Source of the DNA: Bacillus sp. BGMRC 2118
GTDB taxonomy: Bacteria > Bacillota > Bacilli > Bacillales > SA4
Assembly (NCBI GenBank): GCA_008364785.1
Contig: VTTJ01000007.1
Coordinates: 248,001-312,000 of the forward strand
DNA length: 64,000 nt
Direction of reading: 5' to 3'
The notes beneath the pieces are model-generated. The model was not told the origin of the DNA and did not search any database. It saw only the letters and a program-made list of their open reading frames with translations. The position numbers were made by a program, and so were the translations under genes. Positions 51,241 to 60,480 of the stretch are shown here, piece after piece (the first letter of the stretch is position 1; the number at the start of each line of letters is the position of its first letter).

Positions 51241-51353
51241 GTGCGTACGTTTTATCACAAATATAAAGATTGGTTTTAGGTTGTACTGGCTTTTTTTTAG
51301 TTCAGGCGTATTTTCAAGCCTATTATCGGGAAACAAAAGGTACGCACTTTTTT
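51241..51353 (+). promoter_or_regulatory. Structured leader or small RNA with terminator
   Basis: GTGCGTAC (51241-51248) pairs with GTACGCAC (51340-51347), and the stem continues inward as TTTT/AAAA after one G-G mismatch. Six T residues follow directly. The 90-nt loop contains an AGGC/GCCT hairpin. A plausible promoter (TTTACA, 17 nt, TACGAT) lies just upstream. It precedes the GNAT gene by about 90 nt. It does not match a riboswitch class I know. Confidence 0.5.
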
Positions 51354-51444
51354 AATGGAATGCTTGCGGGCACCCTTGCTGAGTAGTTGCGTCCGTACTA
51401 GAAATTAAACGAGTTAGACATAAGAGATAAAGGAGAATAAGGCT

Positions 51445-52362
51445 ATGAATACATATATCGTCAAGACATTAACACAAAAAGAGCGCCCAACATTAGGGAA
51501 GTTTTATGAAGCGGTGGCATTGGATAAAAAGGTTGTATTCTGGTGGATTGGACCTGAGGAAAACTGGGAAAATGTTATTTGTGCGTTTGAAAACGGTGAA
51601 ATGATTGCAAAGGGACAGGTCCAAATCATTAATACGATTCCAGAAGGACATCCAGAAGGTAGTAAACATAAAATCTATCTAAACTTAAAAACACTTCCTA
51701 ATAGAGAAACAGACTTTCCATTACTCAACAGCGTGTATGAAAAACTGTACGAAAGAGCGTTGGAATTAAAGGAGACGTTATCGCCAAACTATGAAACGGA
51801 CTTATGTGTTGGGAATTTTGCTTCCGAGGTGAACAATAACCAATTTTTCCTAGAAGAACAAGGCTTTACCCCACAAAATACGCTATACACGATGGAGAGA
51901 TCGTTAACTGAAACGATCCCGGTGGCACCGTTCCCTGAATTAAATCTTCGTTGGGATTATTGGGGTGTGAAGAGTGAAGAAGAAGAGAAGCAATATTTAG
52001 ATGCGGAATGCATCATCTGGCCAGAAACGGCACTCGGATACAATAGACTACGAGAATACAAGAATCATAACTTCTGGACAGCCATTACTGTTTGGGAAAA
52101 AGATGAAATTATTGCAAGTGCCATGGCGTGGGAAAAGGAAGGAACAGGCGTCATTGAAGATGTATTTGTGATGAGGGAATGGAGAAATCAAGGTATCGCT
52201 CGATTTTTACTGACGAAAGCTCTTGCCTACCTCAAGGAAAAAGGCTTAACAGAAGCGGAACTTATGGTGGATACGGACAATGAAACAGCATTACAGTTGT
52301 ATCAATCTGTTGGATTTGAAGTAGTAGAAGAGGAAAAAAGGTTTTTTACAAAACTTGTATAA
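51445..52362 (+). CDS. Two-domain GNAT acetyltransferase
   Basis: 305 residues. The N-terminal half is a degenerate GNAT-like domain. The C-terminal half has the complete acetyl-CoA motif 'IEDVFVMREWRNQGIARFLLTKAL' and 'DTDNETALQLYQSVGFEVVEEEKRF'. Substrate unknown. AAAGGAGAA precedes the ATG. It is preceded by a structured leader. Confidence 0.88.
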   Translation: MNTYIVKTLTQKERPTLGKFYEAVALDKKVVFWWIGPEENWENVICAFENGEMIAKGQVQIINTIPEGHPEGSKHKIYLNLKTLPNRETDFPLLNSVYEKLYERALELKETLSPNYETDLCVGNFASEVNNNQFFLEEQGFTPQNTLYTMERSLTETIPVAPFPELNLRWDYWGVKSEEEEKQYLDAECIIWPETALGYNRLREYKNHNFWTAITVWEKDEIIASAMAWEKEGTGVIEDVFVMREWRNQGIARFLLTKALAYLKEKGLTEAELMVDTDNETALQLYQSVGFEVVEEEKRFFTKLV

Positions 52363-52539
52363 AAAGTTGTACAAATGTGACAAAGTTCGACGTTTCCCAT
52401 AAAATATTTGTCGAATCTAGCGTATTAAAAGTAGATTATGTGGGTACTATTCCTTATAATTGTTTCATAATCCAAAAGGGTGATAGCCTTTACTTCGAAG
52501 CGGGTAAATGGTGCTATTTTGTTTAAAGGAGAAAACAGT

Positions 52540-53358
52540 ATGGAACGAAATCAGACATTAGAAGCTTATTTACAAGTTATTCCCGTTATTCAAGGTATGT
52601 TGCCAGATATAGCTATAGGCATTACCAATACAGAAGAGTGGATCGCCTATCATCCAGGGAAGAAAATAAATCTAGGTGTGAAAGCCGGAACAAAAATTAA
52701 TCCGAAAGAGCCGTTAGCAGACTGTGTTAAATACGGTAAGAAAATTCGCGCGGAAGTAGAGCCGGAGTTTTTTGGATTTGCCTTTACTGGATTAGCTTGG
52801 CCAATTAAAGAAGGCAATGAGATTATTGGGGCAATTGCCATTCAGCTACAAGAGCAAAACCAAAAGAAGTTGTTAAATATATCCGAGGATATTGTATATG
52901 CGATGACAAAGGCAAATCAAGAGATTACTTCAATTTCAGAAGGTGCAGGAAATCTTGCTGATATTACGGCCGTATTAGAATCGCAATCACAACAAGCAAT
53001 CGAAAGTACGAAAAATACCGACCAAGTGCTTACTTTCATAAAAAAGGTCGCTGACCAAACGAATCTACTAGGATTAAACGCAGCGATTGAAGCAGCGCGT
53101 GCAGGAGAGCATGGGAGAGGCTTTGGTGTAGTGGCTGACGAAATTCGAAAGCTATCAAACGATACGGTTGCATCAACAGAAAAAATCCGTAAAACGTTAA
53201 GCGATATACAAAAGTCAATGACGGAGATTTCCACTTCAATTGAAAAAATTGTACTCGTTGGAGAGGACCAAGCTTCATCGACAGAAGGAATCTCAACATT
53301 TATTAAAGAAATCGAGAAAATGAGTAAAGAATTAAACAAATACGCATCTGAGTTGTAA
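52540..53358 (+). CDS. yfmS: Soluble chemoreceptor-like protein, YfmS type
   Basis: 272 residues with no membrane segment. An N-terminal sensor domain ('[30 protein letters not shown]') is joined to a short signalling domain with the tip '[27 protein letters not shown]'. It matches the soluble transducer YfmS of B. subtilis in length and layout. AAAGGAGAA lies before ATG 52540; the longer open frame has no ribosome site. Confidence 0.85.
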   Translation: MERNQTLEAYLQVIPVIQGMLPDIAIGITNTEEWIAYHPGKKINLGVKAGTKINPKEPLADCVKYGKKIRAEVEPEFFGFAFTGLAWPIKEGNEIIGAIAIQLQEQNQKKLLNISEDIVYAMTKANQEITSISEGAGNLADITAVLESQSQQAIESTKNTDQVLTFIKKVADQTNLLGLNAAIEAARAGEHGRGFGVVADEIRKLSNDTVASTEKIRKTLSDIQKSMTEISTSIEKIVLVGEDQASSTEGISTFIKEIEKMSKELNKYASEL

Positions 53359-53364
53359 AACGTG

Positions 53365-53411
53365 GGGACGGTTCTCATGCTTCCAAAAGAAGCACGAGAA
53401 CCGTCCCTTTG
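53365..53411. terminator. Strong hairpin between convergent genes
   Basis: Outer 12-bp stem GGGACGGTTCTC and its complement, with an inner GCTTC/GAAGC stem. The GC content is high for this AT-rich genome. Confidence 0.85.
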
Positions 53412-53414
53412 TTT

Positions 53415-54557
53415 CTAAACCCCAGGGAACCAGCCTGGCGTATTCGTAATGGCTGCCCAAAGCGGATCTGGAACGACTAATTCGGTTTGTTTTGTTTTGT
53501 CAATTTTGGTGATGATGTCATCTTCTTTTCCATCTTCTACCTTTTGTACCCAATCTGGATCGATGATGAGCTCTCGACCTAATGCAAGAAGAGGGACACC
53601 AGTCTCGAATGCTTTTCGTGCATCTTCAGCTGTGTAGATGGAACCAACACCAATTAACGGAACACGATTATTAATCGTTTCAAGTAAGTAATCAATTCTT
53701 TTCTTGTTTGTATCTTCCACGCCTCTTCGTGCAGTCGAGTGAAAGTCCTGTAGTGAAACGTGCAAATAATCTAATCCTTTATCAGCCAGTACATCGACCA
53801 GCTTTAGCGTATCTCCCATTGTAATTCCAGGTGTTTCCGGTTCTTCAGGTGAGAATCGGTATCCAATGATAAACGAAGGAGTCGCATGTTCTTTCGCAAC
53901 ACGTTTTACTTCATCTACAATGGCAAGCGGAAACGCCATGCGCTTTTCCACACTTCCACCATATTGGTCCTCGCGACGGTTGGAGTGAGGAGAGAAGAAT
54001 TGCTGAATTAGATACCCGTTTGCTCCGTGAATTTCAACTCCGTCATAGCCTGCTTCTATCGCACGACGTGTTGTTTCTCCAAAAGCCTTAACCATATCTT
54101 GAACTTCTGTTTCAGTTAAAGGTCTAGGTTTTAACTCGGGCTCGTCTGTTGATACCCCGCCACGTTCAGCAGGTACATCACTTGCACTTACAATTTCACC
54201 ATTTGGCACTAATTCAGGAGGGCACATTCTCCCGCCGTGGAAAATTTGAAGAACAGCTTTTGCTCCTTGTGATTTGATCGCGTCTGCAACTTGCTTCAAG
54301 CTTGGAATCATATCATCACTGTCTCCGCCAAATTCACCGTGAAATCCTTTTCCATTTGGTGTTACATATGTACAAGCAGTCACAACCATGCTGACACCTT
54401 TTGAACGGCGTGTATAATACTTAACCTCTGCTTCTGTCACCGTTCCATCTGGATTTGATGAAAAGTTCGTCATTGGTGCCATCACTAATCTGTTTTTTAG
54501 CTCCACTCCGTTAGGAAGAGTATAGGAAGTTAACATGACTTCGTTTTGTTCATTCAT
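53415..54557 (-). CDS. Old Yellow Enzyme-family NADH:flavin oxidoreductase
   Basis: 380 residues in a TIM barrel. 'NRLVMAPMTNF' binds FMN, 'IHGANGYLIQQFFSPHSNRREDQYGGS' is the OYE signature with His/Asn active-site residues, and 'GVGSIYTAEDARKAFETG..LLALGRELI' closes the phosphate site. It reduces activated alkenes using NAD(P)H. AAGGAGGA lies upstream of ATG 54557; the open frame continues 26 codons further without a better site. Confidence 0.93.
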   Translation of the reverse strand: MNEQNEVMLTSYTLPNGVELKNRLVMAPMTNFSSNPDGTVTEAEVKYYTRRSKGVSMVVTACTYVTPNGKGFHGEFGGDSDDMIPSLKQVADAIKSQGAKAVLQIFHGGRMCPPELVPNGEIVSASDVPAERGGVSTDEPELKPRPLTETEVQDMVKAFGETTRRAIEAGYDGVEIHGANGYLIQQFFSPHSNRREDQYGGSVEKRMAFPLAIVDEVKRVAKEHATPSFIIGYRFSPEEPETPGITMGDTLKLVDVLADKGLDYLHVSLQDFHSTARRGVEDTNKKRIDYLLETINNRVPLIGVGSIYTAEDARKAFETGVPLLALGRELIIDPDWVQKVEDGKEDDIITKIDKTKQTELVVPDPLWAAITNTPGWFPGV

Positions 54558-54764
54558 TATGTACGTTTCCTCCTTATGCATTTGTACTATGTTATCGTGT
54601 TCCAATTCACGCACGTTTATGAAAAGAACATGCAACTATAGTTATAACAAACAACTGCTCCCAAGTTAAACAAATATGCTTATCCGTCACACATTCAAAA
54701 AAGGACTGATTATTTCTCCGAAACGTGTATATGTATAGTAAAAAGACAAGTTAGGAGAATGAGC

Positions 54765-55139
54765 ATGAAAAAGATTATTGAAGCTGGGATTTTGAAGTCA
54801 AATGGACATTATGCGCTTGCGACCGTACATCACGATACAGTTTATATTTCTGGTCAATTTGCGATTGACCCTGTAACAGGTGAAAAGAAGTTTGGTTCTA
54901 TTGAAGAAGAAACGCTGCAGGCTCTTCAAAATGTAGAACGGATCCTGGAGGAAGCAGGTAGTAAAAAAGAACACATTTTACGCATGTCATTGTACATACC
55001 GGATGTTTCACTTTGGGACAAGGTAGACGCTGTATACAGAGACTTTTTCGGTGAACATAAACCAGCCAGAACTGTTGTTCCGACCAATAACCTGCACTAC
55101 GGCTTTATGATTGAAATTGATGCGATAGCTTATATATAG
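54765..55139 (+). CDS. RidA-family protein
   Basis: 124 residues. 'VYISGQFAIDPVTGEKKFG', 'ILRMSLYIPDVSLWDKVDAVY' and 'ARTVVPTNNLHYGFMIEIDAIAY' define the fold. RidA removes reactive enamines formed by PLP enzymes, and a PLP-dependent threonine-synthase-like gene follows after 12 nt, a coherent pairing. ATG 54765 is 8 nt after TTAGGAGA. Confidence 0.88.
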   Translation: MKKIIEAGILKSNGHYALATVHHDTVYISGQFAIDPVTGEKKFGSIEEETLQALQNVERILEEAGSKKEHILRMSLYIPDVSLWDKVDAVYRDFFGEHKPARTVVPTNNLHYGFMIEIDAIAYI

Positions 55140-55151
55140 GAGGAGAGAGGA

Positions 55152-56255
55152 ATGGAACAATACGTCTGTCATTCGTGTAGTACGCTGTATGATGTAGATT
55201 AATCACGATGGAAGTGTGACTGCGGGGAAGTCTTAAATTTACATAAGAAAGCACCACGTATTGACACCAGGAAATGGGAGCAAAACCCTTTTTCGTTATG
55301 GCGTTATGTGGACAGCATGCCATTTGATGAAAATTCTACTGCATGGAGAGAAACGTCGATGGGAGAAGGGCAAACACCGTTAGTGATTATACAGTCAGAA
55401 GAGCCGAATACGTATGTAAAAGTAGAATACATGATGCCAACTTTATCGTTTAAAGATCGCGGTGCAGCAGTGTTAATGGCGAAGGCAAAGGAGCTAGGCG
55501 TAACAAAAGTCATTGCTGACAGTAGCGGCAATGCAGGTACTTCGATTGCCGCTTATGCAGCAAGGTGTAACATCGCATGCGATATATATTTAAGTGATCA
55601 AACGTCACCGAAAAAGGTAGCACAAGTGAAAGCACATGGTGCCGTCGTTAAGGAAATTCAAGGTACTCGGGAGGATATTGCAACTGCAGCACAAAAAGCA
55701 GTGGAAGAAGAGAATGGATTCTACGCAAGTCATGTGTATAATCCGTACTTTTATGAAGGAACGAAAACGTACGCGTATGAAATTTTTGAACAACTGAAAG
55801 GAGCTCCGGATTCTCTCATCATTCCTGTTGGGAACGGAACATTGTTACTTGGAGCATATTATGGTTTCAAAGAGTTACTGGAAAATAGATTAATAGATAA
55901 TATGCCAAAGATTATTGCCATTCAGGCAGCAAACTGTTCTCCATTGAGTCACGCTTTTGAAAAAGGAGATACTGTGTCACAACCAGTTAGAAACAAAGGA
56001 ACATTAGCTGAAGGTATTGCAATTGGTGTACCAGCACGGTCGCGTCAAATTTTAAAAGCAGTTCGGGAAACAAATGGTATGTTTATTACTATACAAGAAG
56101 AAGAAATTTTAAGAGCTCGTTCAATGCTTGCTGCCAAAGGATTTTATGTAGAAATTACGTCGGCAGTCAATTATGCTGGTTACTTGAAATATGAGAGAAA
56201 TCCAAATGAAAAGATTATCATTCCTCTTTGCGGCGCTGGGATTAAGTCGAATTGA
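55152..56255 (+). pseudogene. Threonine synthase-like PLP enzyme with a nonsense codon
   Basis: AGGAGAGAGG precedes ATG 55152. The frame gives MEQYVCHSCSTLYDVD, then TAA at 55200-55202, and continues as SRWKCDCGEVLNLHKK. Together these form the Cys4 zinc ribbon (CHSC..CDCG) that opens this family. The PLP domain follows, with lysine in 'MPTLSFKDRGAAVLMAKA' and the phosphate loop 'SSGNAGTSIAAYAAR'. A shorter product from ATG 55308 (315 residues) would lack the ribbon and has no ribosome site. Confidence 0.8.
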
Positions 56256-56580
56256 TTTAGATAGAGAAGTGTTAGTTTTTACTGGTTTTAATAAAAAGAA
56301 ACTCACTTGGACCTAAGGATTATATATCGATTTTTACCTTTTAAAACGGAGGCGATCTTCTTATTGTTCCTTGGGGCACCTAGAGTATAGCGTTTGTTAT
56401 CAGAATGCTAGCAATATGCTATTATTTGGGTAAGTCTATAATCAGTTTCACCTAAGACTTTTGGGTATTGAGATAAGGTGTGTGTTAAGGGTAACTACTT
56501 ATTGAATTGAAGACGAAGAAATTGGGAGGCATTAGCATTTTACGACTACCTCCATATAACACATAACGCAGTAGAATAAT
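56256..56580. other. Intergenic stretch without a gene
   Basis: Contains only short inverted repeats (for example GGAGG..CCTCC near 56525-56552). No reading frame has a ribosome site. Confidence 0.45.
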
Positions 56581-56622
56581 AGAAGGAACATCCTATCTAG
56601 CAATCAACATGATGTTCCTTCT
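56581..56622 (-). terminator. Hairpin after the FixH-like gene
   Basis: A perfect 12-bp stem, AGAAGGAACATC and its complement, with an 18-nt loop. Confidence 0.7.
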
Positions 56623-56625
56623 ATA

Positions 56626-57096
56626 TTAGTGGTGGTGCTCAGAGTCAGTTTCTTTTGGCTGCACATCACTTTGTAAATAATCGATATCACTTGCTGTGAG
56701 CTCTCCAACAATAAACTGTTTAACTGGCATTATGATTGAACCTTCGTTGCTCGCATGAATTTTTATAAAATAAAGTCCATCACTGTCAAACCTCTTACTC
56801 AAACTATACGAACCGTTTCCGTCTTCTTTCGCTTCTTCCATACTATAACTAAGGGTACCATCTTGTTTCCAAATTTCAAAATGAACAAAATCTGCGTTTG
56901 TCACTACTTCTCCTTTTTGTGTTAGAAATACTTGAATGGTCTCCTCATTTTGTTCTGAAAATGTTTCAGGTATGATGACTTCTGCTACCAACGGATTTTC
57001 TTGTTTGTAAAGATTTTCAACATCTTCATTAAGTGAGCATGCAGTCAAAAGAAGGGTAAAAACGAACAGTAGTAGAATAGATATAATCTTTTTCAT
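56626..57096 (-). CDS. FixH/YtkA-like lipoprotein
   Basis: 156 residues. Signal peptide MKKIISILLLFVFTLLLTAC with the lipobox cysteine at 20. The rest is a beta-sandwich of the FixH/YtkA type ('NADFVHFEIWKQDGTLSYSM', 'GLYFIKIHASNEG'). The C-terminus ends SEHHH, a possible metal-binding tail. ATG 57096 follows AAAGGAGA. It is the last gene of the ycnK-PepSY unit. Confidence 0.82.
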   Translation of the reverse strand: MKKIISILLLFVFTLLLTACSLNEDVENLYKQENPLVAEVIIPETFSEQNEETIQVFLTQKGEVVTNADFVHFEIWKQDGTLSYSMEEAKEDGNGSYSLSKRFDSDGLYFIKIHASNEGSIIMPVKQFIVGELTASDIDYLQSDVQPKETDSEHHH

Positions 57097-57121
57097 TATT
57101 AGTCTCCTTTTATATTTCAAC

Positions 57122-58507
57122 TTATCCGTTCATGAATTTTTTAACTGCTGGTATTCTCTGAATAATAAAAAGATCAATAATCCATACAAAGATAAGTGAC
57201 AAACCAACTAAAGGAAACAAAATTCCTAAAGTAATCAATAAGAGGAAGAAGTGTTTCTTATTTCTTATACCTTGGGCTTTCGGTGTACCTAGTTGTTTTT
57301 TAGGCTTCCGTTTTAGCCATAAGTAAAAACCACTAACGACTACAAAAATAATCCCTAAACAGATAAAAAGACTAACTAGTTGATTGACCAGACCAAATTG
57401 TGTCCCTTTATGGAGTGTAATCCCCCACGCTACGATTTTTCCAATGATACCATAGTTCTCATATCGATAATTAGCTAAGACAGCTCCAGAATATTGGTCA
57501 ATATGAATGGTAGCTTCATCCTGTGCTTTTGGTGGATAGGCGGATAATGTATAAATTCCTTCTTTCTCATTTGGAATGTAAATCGTATACGTTGGATGCA
57601 TTTGTTCGCGTTTGGCTATTTCTACTACATGGTCAACTGAAAGGGGGATAAAACCTTGGATATCTGATTTGGGAACATCTAGGTTTTCTGCCGCCCATGG
57701 AACTTCGGCTATATCTTTCGTTTTAATTGTAGAGGTTGGTGCAGTTCCTGCCCAAATAGAAGGAGGGTAGCCAGCACCAGAATTAGTCGCAATCGTTTGA
57801 AAGTGACTTCCCCAAAAACCGGACCAAGGAAGACCAGTCATAATTAAGAAAAACATCCCAGCAGTTAACCAAAATGCTGGTACAACATGCAGGTCACGAC
57901 GAAGGATTTTCTTTCCAATTTTAAATCTTGGTATGAGTACACCAGAAAGGCTTCGTTTTTTTCGTGGGAACCATAAATAAAGTCCTGTTACAATTAGAAC
58001 TATGGCCCAGCATGCAGCAAGTTCTACGATCCTATCACCAGCTGTACCAGCCATCAATTCACCATGAAATTCTTCAATTTTATTCATAATTCTATCTTCA
58101 TTCTTCAGTTCACCCATTAAATTACCAGTGTATGGATCAACAAATATCGTCATAGAATGATCATTCATTACGATACCTACTTCACTTGAACGCGTGGGAC
58201 TTTCTCCGGGACGATACTTTGTGATGAGCGCCTCAGGATATACATTCTTCACTTCGTCAAGCTGCTTGGATGGTGCTAGTTGTTCTCCATGTGGAGTAAC
58301 TTCATAATATTCTTGATAGATCACTTGTTCAATTTGTGGTTTAAACAAATAAATAGAGCCTGTAACGGCTAAGATAAACAAAAAAGGTGCGAAAATTAAT
58401 CCAGCATAAAAGTGCCATCTCCAAAATGTTTGATAGATTGACATATTCGTATATTTGTCAGTGGGTTTACTAGTTGAATGTTGCTCATCATTTGTTTCAA
58501 CTTTCAT
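57122..58507 (-). CDS. PepSY-associated transmembrane protein
   Basis: 461 residues with four main membrane helices ('FWRWHFYAGLIFAPFLFILAVTGSIYLF', 'GDRIVELAACWAIVLIVTGLYLWFPRK', 'VVPAFWLTAGMFFLIMTGLPWSGFW', 'LVSLFICLGIIFVVVSGFYLWLKRK', each given in part) and PepSY domains on the outer face. Conserved histidines in the helices (for example RWHFYAG, HVVPAFW) are the likely haem or metal ligands. Relatives reduce siderophore-bound or free metal. It lies between ycnK and a FixH-like lipoprotein. Confidence 0.85.
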   Translation of the reverse strand: MKVETNDEQHSTSKPTDKYTNMSIYQTFWRWHFYAGLIFAPFLFILAVTGSIYLFKPQIEQVIYQEYYEVTPHGEQLAPSKQLDEVKNVYPEALITKYRPGESPTRSSEVGIVMNDHSMTIFVDPYTGNLMGELKNEDRIMNKIEEFHGELMAGTAGDRIVELAACWAIVLIVTGLYLWFPRKKRSLSGVLIPRFKIGKKILRRDLHVVPAFWLTAGMFFLIMTGLPWSGFWGSHFQTIATNSGAGYPPSIWAGTAPTSTIKTKDIAEVPWAAENLDVPKSDIQGFIPLSVDHVVEIAKREQMHPTYTIYIPNEKEGIYTLSAYPPKAQDEATIHIDQYSGAVLANYRYENYGIIGKIVAWGITLHKGTQFGLVNQLVSLFICLGIIFVVVSGFYLWLKRKPKKQLGTPKAQGIRNKKHFFLLLITLGILFPLVGLSLIFVWIIDLFIIQRIPAVKKFMNG

Positions 58508-58518
58508 TATGTTTCCTC

Positions 58519-59094
58519 CTACTTATCTGAGTGACAACATTTGCTGCCATTCATCTCCTCATTAATAGCTTTCATTACCTCATGAAACGTATAAATTTTT
58601 CCTCCAAACCCAGTTTTAAATTGCTTTGCTTGTTTACTAGAGTCAAAGGCAATCACCTGAGGTTGACAACAGTTCAAATCAATATCTGCATGAAGTAGGA
58701 AGGTGGCCATCCTCGCGCTGATTGTCGTATCTTTCAAAAAGTCACGACAAATGATATGTGAAACTTCATCTTCAATGTCCTGAAATCGGAGTAATCCACA
58801 ATGAGGGCAGCAAGCATGCTCGACATATTGGTTCTTTTTTATTATCTGAACCGAAAATCTCGTATTTGTATTTTTAAAGCAATACGAACAACTAGTTGAA
58901 GGGATGATGGGTTGAGTAAAAAGAGAAATACCATTGGATGTTTTAAGAACCTTTTGCTGGTCAATTAAAGGCTTTAAATCTCTGTAAACCGTCATCTCAG
59001 ATACATCTAACCTTTTACTGATAACTGAAACACGTAATGTTTCTTCCTGTTCTAACCATGTTAAGATTTGTTGTTGTCTTTCAATGGGCAACAT
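58519..59094 (-). CDS. ycnK: YcnK-like copper-responsive regulator (DeoR HTH plus NosL-like domain)
   Basis: 191 residues. A DeoR-type helix-turn-helix, 'LRVSVISKRLDVSEMTVYRDLKPL', is followed by a Cys-rich NosL-like domain: CSYC, HACCPHCG, 'ICRDFLKDTTISARMATFLLHADIDLNCCQPQ', 'KTGFGGKIYTFHEVMK'. This matches B. subtilis YcnK along its length. YcnK there represses the copper-uptake operon ycnKJI; here its downstream genes are different. The C-terminus ends in CCH. Confidence 0.88.
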   Translation of the reverse strand: MLPIERQQQILTWLEQEETLRVSVISKRLDVSEMTVYRDLKPLIDQQKVLKTSNGISLFTQPIIPSTSCSYCFKNTNTRFSVQIIKKNQYVEHACCPHCGLLRFQDIEDEVSHIICRDFLKDTTISARMATFLLHADIDLNCCQPQVIAFDSSKQAKQFKTGFGGKIYTFHEVMKAINEEMNGSKCCHSDK

Positions 59095-59147
59095 ACTGTA
59101 TCACCTTTCTTGTTCAATAATTTCCTATTTGAAATGTCTTTCTGGTA

Positions 59148-59160
59148 GATTAATTTAATC
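59148..59160. promoter_or_regulatory. Palindrome upstream of ycnK
   Basis: GATTAATTTAATC lies about 55 bp upstream of the ycnK start. It might be an autoregulatory site, but the YcnK operator is not known to me well enough to compare. Confidence 0.25.
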
Positions 59161-59343
59161 ATAGAATAAAATTAGTGAATTTGTGATAATTTTTGTGAAA
59201 ATATGATGAACATTAACAAAAATATACCATGATGATAAAAAGGCTAATTTCTGTAAGCAGAGTAAACGTAAGTTGAATAGTCAGTTATTCATCATCGTTA
59301 TTCAAAAAGAAACACATAGGCTATGAAAGCCTATGTGTTAAAG

Positions 59344-60396
59344 TTAGTGTAATGCTTTAGTAAGAGTTTCAAGGTTTCTCCTCATAATACTAAAATAATC
59401 TTCATTATTCGTTTGATCTTCATTTGTAATGGCTTCAAGATTATGTAGCGTTAAGGCTTCAGCTCCAATTTCATGTTTTACCATTTCTGCTATTTTCATA
59501 GACAGGTTTTGCTCAAAAAGTACATATTTTATATTGTGTTCTTTTGATGTGTTAATAATATTCATTAAATCCTTTTGAGAGGGTTCATCGGTAGGAGATA
59601 GGCCGGATACACTGATTTGCTCAATTCCGTATCTTGCTTCCCAATACCCATAGGCTGCATGAGATACGAGTATTTCTTTCTTCGTTGAGTTCTGAATAAC
59701 AGTTGAAAATTCTTGATTTAATAGTTGTAATTCTTCCGTTAGCTTTTCAAAGTTACGTTTGAAATCTTCCTTCGCTTCTGGCTTTAACTGTTCGAGAGCA
59801 TGAAGAATGTTTTCTGCTAGGTCTATAGCTAAAACAGGATCCAGCCATACATGGGGATCTGCGTCACCATGATGATGCTCATGTTTAGTGTGAGATTCTG
59901 TTTCATGATGTTCATCCTCTGAAGTAGATTGATCTTCATGATGATCGTCATGATGCTCATCCTCAGAGTCTTCATGATGTTCTTCTTCATGTGCTTCGTT
60001 AAAGGGTAATAATTCAATTCCATCTGCTGCTTTTACTATTTTTACGTGCTCATTTTTCAGTGCATCATGACCAGCTTCTACAAAGCCTTCTACACCTGCA
60101 CCTGTATAAATGAGAGCATCTGCTTTTGCAATATCAACCATTGTTTGAACAGTGGGTTCATACGTGTGAGCATCAACTCCTGCAGGGAAGACACTTACAA
60201 CCTCCACATGATTTCCTCCAATTTTTTCTGTGAAATCCTGTAACGGGAATATCGTCGTATACACCTTTACCGGTTCTGATGACGCTGACTTCACTTCTTT
60301 TTCAGCAGGAGGACTTGTTTCCTTTAGTGTTCCACAGCCGTATAGGAGTGTTCCAAGTAATAAAAATGCGACCATAATCAATGTGTTTCGTTTCAT
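59344..60396 (-). CDS. znuA: Zinc ABC transporter substrate-binding lipoprotein (ZnuA/AdcA)
   Basis: 350 residues. Lipobox YGC (about residue 21), cluster A-I fold with 'VFPAGVDAHTYEPTVQTM' (first His ligand), and a long His/Asp/Glu-rich loop at about 135-180 ('EEHHEDSEDEHHDDHHEDQ'), then 'GDADPHVWLDPVLA'. The acidic His loop is the hallmark of zinc-binding members. The znuB and znuC genes are not here. A perfect Zur box lies upstream. Confidence 0.93.
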   Translation of the reverse strand: MKRNTLIMVAFLLLGTLLYGCGTLKETSPPAEKEVKSASSEPVKVYTTIFPLQDFTEKIGGNHVEVVSVFPAGVDAHTYEPTVQTMVDIAKADALIYTGAGVEGFVEAGHDALKNEHVKIVKAADGIELLPFNEAHEEEHHEDSEDEHHDDHHEDQSTSEDEHHETESHTKHEHHHGDADPHVWLDPVLAIDLAENILHALEQLKPEAKEDFKRNFEKLTEELQLLNQEFSTVIQNSTKKEILVSHAAYGYWEARYGIEQISVSGLSPTDEPSQKDLMNIINTSKEHNIKYVLFEQNLSMKIAEMVKHEIGAEALTLHNLEAITNEDQTNNEDYFSIMRRNLETLTKALH

Positions 60397-60446
60397 AAGA
60401 TTCTCCTTTCAATCCGAATCGTTACGATTTAGACTGTTTATTTATA

Positions 60447-60461
60447 TCGTAATCATTACGA
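60447..60461 (-). promoter_or_regulatory. Zur box upstream of znuA
   Basis: TCGTAATCATTACGA is a full match to the Bacillus Zur consensus (TCGTAATnATTACGA). A partial site, ATCGTTACGAT, lies at 60418-60428. Confidence 0.9.
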
Positions 60462-60480
60462 TTTTATGATTAAAATTTTT

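Noticed and set aside
52917..53378. 153-codon minus-strand frame
   Set aside because: Complement of the YfmS signalling domain; serine-rich and without a ribosome site.
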